From Novimethylophilus sp036504375 (lineage in GTDB: Bacteria > Pseudomonadota > Gammaproteobacteria > Burkholderiales > Methylophilaceae), in NCBI RefSeq assembly GCF_036504375.1, contig NZ_DASXVH010000049.1, forward strand, positions 1-64,000: a stretch of 64,000 nucleotides of DNA. The letters are read 5' to 3'. Under the pieces are notes generated by a model. That model was not told the origin of the DNA. It saw nothing but the letters and a program-made list of their open reading frames with translations, and made no database searches. Positions 58,845 to 64,000 of this stretch are shown piece after piece; position 1 is the stretch's first letter, and the number at the start of each line of letters is the position of its first letter. The translations under genes and the position numbers were made by a program.

Positions 58845-59616
58845 AAGCCCCGCACTGTGGACGGCAGCGATCCTGACCTATCTGTTTCTGTACCTGCCAC
58901 TGGTGATCGTCGTCGCCTACTCCTTCAACGATTCGCGCCTCAATGCCGAGTGGGTGGGCTTTACCTGGCACTGGTACCGGGTGCTGCTGCAGGATGCCGG
59001 CATGCTGCGCGCGGCGGCCAACTCGCTGTTCATCGCCTTCGTCGCCAGCAGCGCGGCGACCGTGCTCGGCACCATGGCCGGCATCGCCATGCAGCGCTAC
59101 CGGCTCAGGCTGCTGCCGATCATGGTGCTGTCGCCGGTGGCGATGCCGGAAATCCTGCTCGGCGTGTCGCTGCTGCTGTTCTTCATCCAGGTGCTCAACC
59201 TCACGCTCGGCATGCTGTCGGTCATCATCGCCCACATCACCTTCTGCATCGGCTTCGTCGCCGTCATCGTGCGCGCCAGGCTGGTCGGCATGGACGAGAG
59301 CATCTTTGAGGCCGCGCGCGACTTGGGCGCCACGCCCTGGCAGGCCTTCCGCCACGTCACCCTGCCGCTGATCCTGCCGGCGGTGATCGCCGGTTTCCTG
59401 ATGAGTTTTACCTTGTCGCTGGACGACTTCGTCATCACCTTCTTCACCGCTGGCGTGGGCGTCTCCACGCTGCCGCTGCAAATCTATTCGATGATCAAGA
59501 TCGCCGTCACCCCCGAGGTGAACGCCGTCTCCACGCTGCTCATGCTGCTGACGCTGACCCTGCTGCTGCTCGCCTCCCGCATCGCCCCGGACGTCCTGAA
59601 AGGAAGAGCCGTATGA
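58837..59616 (+). CDS. potC: polyamine ABC transporter permease PotC
   Basis: A 259-residue permease with six membrane segments, a YSFNDSRLNAEWVGFTWHWY motif after the first helix, and the EAA loop EAARDLGATPWQAFRHVTLPL. MSFTLSLDDFVITFFTAG is conserved in PotC. It overlaps potD by 4 bp. Confidence 0.93.
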   Translation: MHRSPALWTAAILTYLFLYLPLVIVVAYSFNDSRLNAEWVGFTWHWYRVLLQDAGMLRAAANSLFIAFVASSAATVLGTMAGIAMQRYRLRLLPIMVLSPVAMPEILLGVSLLLFFIQVLNLTLGMLSVIIAHITFCIGFVAVIVRARLVGMDESIFEAARDLGATPWQAFRHVTLPLILPAVIAGFLMSFTLSLDDFVITFFTAGVGVSTLPLQIYSMIKIAVTPEVNAVSTLLMLLTLTLLLLASRIAPDVLKGRAV

Positions 59617-60671
59617 AAAAACTGATCGCACTGCTGCTGTTGATGGCCATGGCTCAAGTGCAAGCCGCGGACGAACTGCATCTGTACAACTGGAACAACT
59701 ACATCGCCGACGAGACGGTGCAGCGCTTCGAAGCCAGTTGTAAATGCAAGCTGGTGCAGGACTATTATTCCGACAACGAGGAAATGCTGGCCAAGCTGGC
59801 CGCCGGCGCCACCGGCTACGACCTGATCGTGCCCACCGGCAACGCGGTGGAGGCGCTGATCAAGTCCCAGGCGCTGCGTCCGCTCGACAAGGCACAACTG
59901 CCCAATTTCAAGAACATCAAGCCCGACTACCTCAACGCCTTCTTCGACCCCGGCAACCGCTACTCGGTGCCGTACGCCTACACCGTCACGCTGATCGGCT
60001 ACAACGTCGAGAAAATGCGCGAGCTCAACCTGCCCACCGACACCTGGGCGGTGATCTTCGAGCCCAAATATTTGCAGAAGGTGAAGGGCCGCGTCACGGT
60101 GCTGGATTCGCAGCGCGAACTGCTGGCCGCGGCGCTGAAATACCTGGGCTACTCCGTCAACGACACCGATGAAAAACACTGGCAGCAGGCGCGCGACCTC
60201 ATCCTGCGCGCCAAGCCCTACTGGGCCGCGTTCAATGCCTCCAGCTACATCAAGGAACTCACCGTCGGCAACATCTGGCTCGCCCACGGCTATTCCAGCG
60301 ACATGTTCCAGGCGCAGCAGGATGCGCAGCGCGCCCAGCGCGCCTTCACCATCGGCTACACCACGCCGAAGGAAGGCGCCGTGCTGGCACTCGATTCCAT
60401 GGTGCTGCACAAATCCGGACGCCGCCCCGATCTCGCCCATCAATTCATCAACTTCATGCTGGACGGCAAGAACGCCGCCGAACTCACCAACCTGATCGGC
60501 TCCGGCAACCCCAATGGTGCCGCCCGACGCTACATCAACCCCGCGATCACCGCCAACACCTCGGTGTTCCCCGATGCCGAGCATTTGAAACGGCTGGAAA
60601 TGCTGCGCGACCTCGACCGCAACCAGCGCCGGGTGCTGGCCAGGATCTGGACGGAGATCAAGCTGCGCTGA
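59613..60671 (+). CDS. potD: polyamine-binding periplasmic protein PotD
   Basis: A 352-residue exported binding protein. A signal peptide (MKKLIALLLLMAMAQVQA) is followed by LHLYNWNNYIADETVQRFEA, the PotD/PotF start, and YDLIVPTGNAVEALI; Trp and acidic residues for polyamine binding are scattered as usual. Specificity (putrescine or spermidine) cannot be decided by eye. It closes the potABCD operon, which shows overlapping genes throughout. Confidence 0.93.
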   Translation: MKKLIALLLLMAMAQVQAADELHLYNWNNYIADETVQRFEASCKCKLVQDYYSDNEEMLAKLAAGATGYDLIVPTGNAVEALIKSQALRPLDKAQLPNFKNIKPDYLNAFFDPGNRYSVPYAYTVTLIGYNVEKMRELNLPTDTWAVIFEPKYLQKVKGRVTVLDSQRELLAAALKYLGYSVNDTDEKHWQQARDLILRAKPYWAAFNASSYIKELTVGNIWLAHGYSSDMFQAQQDAQRAQRAFTIGYTTPKEGAVLALDSMVLHKSGRRPDLAHQFINFMLDGKNAAELTNLIGSGNPNGAARRYINPAITANTSVFPDAEHLKRLEMLRDLDRNQRRVLARIWTEIKLR

Positions 60672-60673
60672 GC

Positions 60674-61057
60674 ATGCCGTATTCTTTGCTGGCCGATGCC
60701 GTCCTGCTGTTGCACCTGGGATTCATCCTGTTTGTCGCGTTCGGCGGATTCGCCGTGCTGCGCCGGCCGCGGCTGGCCTGGCTGCATCTGCCGGCGGTAC
60801 TGTGGGGCATCTGGATCGAGTACGCCGGCTGGATCTGCCCGCTGACCCCGCTGGAGAACCAGTGGCGCCGGATGGGCGGGGAAACGGGCTATGGCAGCGA
60901 TTTCATCGGACATTACCTGACTGCGATGATCTACCCGCAAGGGCTGACCCGTAGCGCGCAGATCGTGCTCGGTACGTTGGTGCTGGCGGTCAATGCAGCT
61001 GTCTACTGGCGGCTGTGGCGGCGCAGGCAAGCGGGACGCGCTAAAGCGCACCCTTAA
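60674..61057 (+). CDS. DUF2784 membrane protein
   Basis: A 127-residue inner-membrane protein with four hydrophobic segments (LLADAVLLLHLGFILFVAFG, LAWLHLPAVLWGIWIEYAG, a middle pair and GTLVLAVNAAVYW). WICPLTPLENQWR and DFIGHYLTAMIYP are the conserved DUF2784 motifs. Function is unknown. It follows potD after 2 bp and may be read through from the pot operon. Confidence 0.85.
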   Translation: MPYSLLADAVLLLHLGFILFVAFGGFAVLRRPRLAWLHLPAVLWGIWIEYAGWICPLTPLENQWRRMGGETGYGSDFIGHYLTAMIYPQGLTRSAQIVLGTLVLAVNAAVYWRLWRRRQAGRAKAHP

Positions 61058-61086
61058 TTCAGACCTTAGCCCTCAGAGGTACCAAC

Positions 61087-61854
61087 TTGACAGACTTCGC
61101 ACAGGGATTCTTATCCGAGCCATTTGATGAAGTTCGTAGCGCCGTTCGAAACCAGTATGCGAACTGGCGAGACGTACTCATGAGTCTCAATGAACAATGC
61201 GTGGCTACGCAACACGAACTTCGTGTCAATGTCGACATGCCAAGAGAATTACTTGGCGGCACACTGTTCGCGCGCACACTTGCCTCGTCACAGGCTGCCG
61301 TCATCCTGCTAGAGCACGGCCTCCCAGCTCAAGCTAAGGCCGTTTTAAGATCAGCGCTTGAATCGCTATTCGCCCTTGCCGCGATTGAAGCGAAGCCCGA
61401 GTTAGCTCTGCCGCTTGCGCAGAGCCAGGAAGCCAACAAGCGGTCGATGGCAGACAAGATGCTTCAATGGAGAAGCCCAGAGTTAAAGGCTTCTCTCTCG
61501 GCGCAGGTTAGCGAGGCAGAGTTGCGCGAAATGGCGTCAAACCGAACACGTGACTTCAATACCGCACAACTCGCCGAGGCCGCGGGAATGATGGATTGGT
61601 ACCTCAGCATGTATGCCCTGCTTAGCTTTCCAGCACACGCTAACGTCTCAGATCTCGTTGCTCACCTCGTTACCGACGATCAAGGAAACATAACGGAACT
61701 CAAGAACGAGCCAGAGGTGGAAGGCCAAGAGTCTGTCTGGGCCTTTGCCATTGAGATACAGATGCGAGCCGCGAGAGCCGTTGGCGGAATCTTCGGCATC
61801 AACACCGTAGACTTACAAACCTATGCAAAGACACTTAATGGTCTTGTTGCGTAA
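61087..61854 (+). CDS. DUF5677-family protein
   Basis: A 255-residue helical protein resembling the DUF5677 family: LLEHGLPAQAKAVLRSALESLFALAAI in the first half and YALLSFPAHANVSDL in the second. The start is a TTG at 61087 with GAGG upstream; no ATG fits. The base composition is slightly more A+T-rich than neighbours. Function is unknown; related proteins are often single genes of patchy distribution. It stands between DUF2784 and the convergent mutM. Confidence 0.7.
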   Translation: MTDFAQGFLSEPFDEVRSAVRNQYANWRDVLMSLNEQCVATQHELRVNVDMPRELLGGTLFARTLASSQAAVILLEHGLPAQAKAVLRSALESLFALAAIEAKPELALPLAQSQEANKRSMADKMLQWRSPELKASLSAQVSEAELREMASNRTRDFNTAQLAEAAGMMDWYLSMYALLSFPAHANVSDLVAHLVTDDQGNITELKNEPEVEGQESVWAFAIEIQMRAARAVGGIFGINTVDLQTYAKTLNGLVA

Positions 61855-61962
61855 GCCAAGGGATAAACCTCCGGTCAACCGGACTGCCCAACGGCTACGA
61901 CGTTGCGTCCCCTCCGCGCTGCGTACTCCAGCATCCGGTTTGAAACCCGCTTGGTTGTGAAT

Positions 61963-62775
61963 TTACTTCTGGCAAACCGGACAATAAAACGTCGAGCGCT
62001 GCCCCTGTTTGACGGTCTTGACCGCTCCGCCGCACACCCGGCAAGCCTCCCCCGTGCGCCCATAGACGAAATAGCTCTGCTGGAAATACCCCGGATTGCC
62101 ATCCGCCCCGAAGAAATCGCGCAAACTGCTGCCGCCTGCTTCGATGGCATCGGCCAGCGTCGCCTTGATCTCCTGCGCCAGCCGTTCGCAACGCGGGCGA
62201 CTCAACTTGTTGGCCGGCAATTTCGGGCTGATGCCGGCGCGGAACAGCGATTCGCTGGCGTAGATATTGCCGACACCAACCACTAGGTGGCTGTCCATGA
62301 TGACGTTCTTGATCGGCGCGCTGCGGCTGCGGATAGCGCGGTAAAGATACTCGCCGTCGAAGCCGTCTTCCAGCGGCTCCGGCCCTAGGCTCGCCAGCAG
62401 CGGATGGCGCAGCGGATCGCCCTGCAGCCACAGCACCGCGCCGAAGCGCCTGGGGTCGCGCAACCGGATGCGCTGGCCGTTGGCGAACACGATGTCGATG
62501 TGGTCGTGCTTCTGCGGCGCTTCGTCGCCGGGCAAGAGGCACAGCCGGCCGGACATGCCGAGGTGCAGCAGCAGCGTGCCCTGTTCGCAGCGCGCCAGCA
62601 GGTATTTGGCGCGGCGGCTCAGTTCGAGGAAATGCTGGCCCGGGAGCACATCGGAAAGTGCTGCGGGAATCGGCCAGCGCAGGCGCGGATCGCGGATGAC
62701 TACCGCGGCGATGCGCTGGCCGACCAGCGAGAGCAGCCCGCGCCGTGTGGTTTCGACTTCGGGTAACTCAGGCAC
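61963..62775 (-). CDS. mutM: formamidopyrimidine-DNA glycosylase
   Basis: A 270-residue DNA repair glycosylase/AP lyase for oxidised guanine. PELPEVETTRRGL gives the catalytic N-terminal proline and Glu; HLGMSGRL, VGVGNIYASESLFRAGISP with the helix-two-turn-helix, and the C-terminal zinc finger (CRVCGG and CPVC) are present. Length is normal. The region from 61855 to 61962 holds nothing obvious. Confidence 0.96.
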   Translation of the reverse strand: MPELPEVETTRRGLLSLVGQRIAAVVIRDPRLRWPIPAALSDVLPGQHFLELSRRAKYLLARCEQGTLLLHLGMSGRLCLLPGDEAPQKHDHIDIVFANGQRIRLRDPRRFGAVLWLQGDPLRHPLLASLGPEPLEDGFDGEYLYRAIRSRSAPIKNVIMDSHLVVGVGNIYASESLFRAGISPKLPANKLSRPRCERLAQEIKATLADAIEAGGSSLRDFFGADGNPGYFQQSYFVYGRTGEACRVCGGAVKTVKQGQRSTFYCPVCQK

Positions 62776-62802
62776 GACGGAAATTCAAAAACAAAAAGTC
62801 AA

Positions 62803-62905
62803 TTAACCGCAGATAAACACCGATGAACGCAGATAATTCATGAACCGCAGCTGCAAGGTTCAAGGTTTTATCCGCGTTCATCGGCGTCCATCGGCGGCTA
62901 AATTA
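62803..62905. repeat. dispersed palindromic repeat (ATCTGCG family), copy 2
   Basis: The gap between the DUF4340 gene and mutM is an imperfect inverted repeat: TAACCGCAGATAAACACCGA...AACGCAGATAA on one side and TTATCCGCGTTCATCGGCG...CGGCTAAATTA on the other. It is related to the copy at 13589-13662 by unit sequence and by ending in the TAA stop of the upstream gene. Confidence 0.75.
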
Positions 62906-63781
62906 TTCTTTATAGCCCACCGGCGGGTTGAGGATGACAAACCCGATATCCTGCGGGAAGTGGTATTGCAGCTGCTCGTCCTCGCGCACCAGCAGCAATT
63001 CCGGCGATTCCTGCATCTTGATGAAGCGCACGGCCTTGCCGTTCTTGAGCTTGACCGTGAAATACGGATGCGGCTGGCGGTCGGGGGTGAATGGCTCCAC
63101 CGACTTGGCCTGCAGGTTCTGCCAGTTGCTGGAGAACCACTCGTTGAGCTCGTCCTGCTTGGGCTTGGCGCTGGCGGCGGAAACCTTCCATTTGCCATTC
63201 TGCCGCTCCAGGCTCAAGCGGCTTTTTTCCCATTGCTCGAGGCCGGAGAAAACAAAGCCGGCAACCTCTTCATTCAGGTCCAGCGGGCGCTTGTCGAGGA
63301 ATTCCAGCGGCTGCATGGTCGCGCCTTCGGAAAACACCGTGGGCAGCACGTACACCGCGTCCTTGTAGCCGACGAACTGGTCGCCGCTCACCGGATGGTA
63401 CATGCCGAAGCTGAATTCCTGGTCGTCGATATGTACTTTCAGCGCCGGGTTATCCAGGCCGAAGCGCGTCAGGTCGGTGGCCGGGAATTTGTCTTGCGAG
63501 GTGGCGATCGCCAGCGACAGCACGCGCCCCACCGCCGCCAGATCGGCGCGTCCCTGCGCGGGCTGCAGCAGATGCCAGCGTCCCTGCTGCTTTTCCAGCA
63601 GTACCGGCTTCTTGCCGGGCGTTTCTATGCTCAGGTGCGTGAAACTGTTGGGATCGAGCGCCGATAGCGTATAGCTCTTGGGCACGTTGTTTTCCACCGG
63701 CTTGGGACGCAGATAGAGAAACGCCGCGATCCCAGCCACCAGCACCAGCAGAACCAGATTTACCAGCCAGCGAGATTTCAT
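62903..63781 (-). CDS. DUF4340 domain protein
   Basis: A 292-residue protein with one N-terminal membrane anchor (WLVNLVLLVLVAGIAAFLYL) and an exported DUF4340 domain built of repeated beta segments; DLTRFGLDNPALKVHI is the typical motif. It is 7 bp downstream of a GldG-like gene, the usual pairing with a GldF/GldG-type ABC exporter of unknown substrate in proteobacteria. Its stop lies in the repeat next to mutM. Confidence 0.85.
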   Translation of the reverse strand: MKSRWLVNLVLLVLVAGIAAFLYLRPKPVENNVPKSYTLSALDPNSFTHLSIETPGKKPVLLEKQQGRWHLLQPAQGRADLAAVGRVLSLAIATSQDKFPATDLTRFGLDNPALKVHIDDQEFSFGMYHPVSGDQFVGYKDAVYVLPTVFSEGATMQPLEFLDKRPLDLNEEVAGFVFSGLEQWEKSRLSLERQNGKWKVSAASAKPKQDELNEWFSSNWQNLQAKSVEPFTPDRQPHPYFTVKLKNGKAVRFIKMQESPELLLVREDEQLQYHFPQDIGFVILNPPVGYKE

Positions 63782-63788
63782 AAAGAGC

Positions 63789-64000
63789 CTATCTCTTGCG
63801 ACGCTTGAGCCAGATCACCACGCCGGTGATCAGCAGCAGGATAGGCAGCCCCAGACGGAAGCCGAAGAACACCGCAATCGCCAGCAGACGGTTCTTGGCA
63901 TCGGTAGGGATGATGATATTGACGTCCTTCAGCGGCTTGGGCTGGATCGTGATCAGGCTGTCGTCGCCCGCCAGCCAGTTGATCATGTTGATGCCGAGAT
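63789..64000 (-). CDS. GldG-family ABC exporter component, C-terminal end, cut by window edge
   Basis: Only the last 69 or so codons are present; the gene starts beyond the right edge. They read GINMINWLAGDDSLITIQPK, then a segment with LAIAVFFGFRLGLPILLLITGVVIWLKRRKR-like hydrophobic and basic character, a C-terminal membrane anchor. The MINWLAGD(D/E)SLI(T/S)I pattern is typical of GldG-like proteins next to DUF4340. Confidence 0.8.
   Translation of the reverse strand, partial: LGINMINWLAGDDSLITIQPKPLKDVNIIIPTDAKNRLLAIAVFFGFRLGLPILLLITGVVIWLKRRKR

Overview
The window looks like chromosome of a chemolithoautotrophic betaproteobacterium, probably in the Nitrosomonadales/Gallionellales range. 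The evidence is red-type form I RuBisCO with its CbbX activase, Ubi, LptD-SurA and FtsYEX genes of proteobacterial type, the AmgK-MurU recycling pair, and a pepP-ubiH arrangement. The placement is inferred from protein character and gene order only. Almost all of the sequence is dense coding DNA with short gaps and many 4-bp ATGA overlaps.

Layout. 1-9.2 kb: riboflavin genes (reverse), a P-type ATPase, an amidotransferase and RluE, isocitrate dehydrogenase, and type IV pilus pilB-pilC. 9.2-15.4 kb (reverse): dsbC, two ubiquinone hydroxylases, pepP, murU, amgK. 15.5-20.5 kb (forward): lptD-surA-pdxA and an A+T-richer orphan gene, followed by a repeat-rich gap. 21-30.3 kb: rsmA-adk, gloA, mtfA, ferredoxin, coaD, rsmD, an M16 peptidase pair, and ftsY-ftsE-ftsX. 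30.3-34.3 kb: cbbR divergent from cbbL-cbbS-cbbX (carbon fixation). 34.3-39.6 kb: a molybdenum-hydroxylase module (LysR regulator, 2Fe-2S subunit, Mo subunit, XdhC, and a MocA-like transferase on the other strand). 40-44 kb: a peroxide-defence cluster (trxC, oxyR, rubrerythrin, rubredoxin, dps, rubredoxin reductase) in which the last genes form a plausible NAD(P)H-to-peroxide electron chain. 44-48.5 kb: lexA, a stand-alone pqqA, an inositol-monophosphatase-family gene, a small transposon-like insertion, and rpoH behind a CIRCE operator. 48.6-55.2 kb: a 32-residue membrane peptide, ccoS, a dynamin-like GTPase, a DUF971 gene, ubiE-ubiJ-ubiB and an HDOD gene. 55.3-64 kb: a sodium/solute symporter, potABCD, DUF2784 and DUF5677 genes, mutM, and a DUF4340/GldG-like pair running off the end.

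The most unusual part is 45.9-47.6 kb. A 1651-bp segment starts with TGTTC, ends with GAACA, carries a perfect 15-bp inverted repeat at the same distance from each end, has five copies of TCGTAAAC near the ends, and is flanked by a perfect 5-bp direct repeat (ACCAG). This is the architecture of a Tn7/Tn5053-like element, but there is no transposase. The cargo is a 5'-truncated TonB-receptor barrel with one in-frame stop and the 3' part of a CAU-anticodon tRNA with a terminator. It inserted 25 bp upstream of the CIRCE operator of rpoH.

Other points of interest are the orphan pqqA with its own terminator, a lexA promoter with an SOS-box-like site in its spacer that predicts a leaderless transcript, the ATGA coupling of a dynamin-like gene to ccoS, a terminator-like hairpin in the cbbL leader, and several dispersed palindromic repeats.
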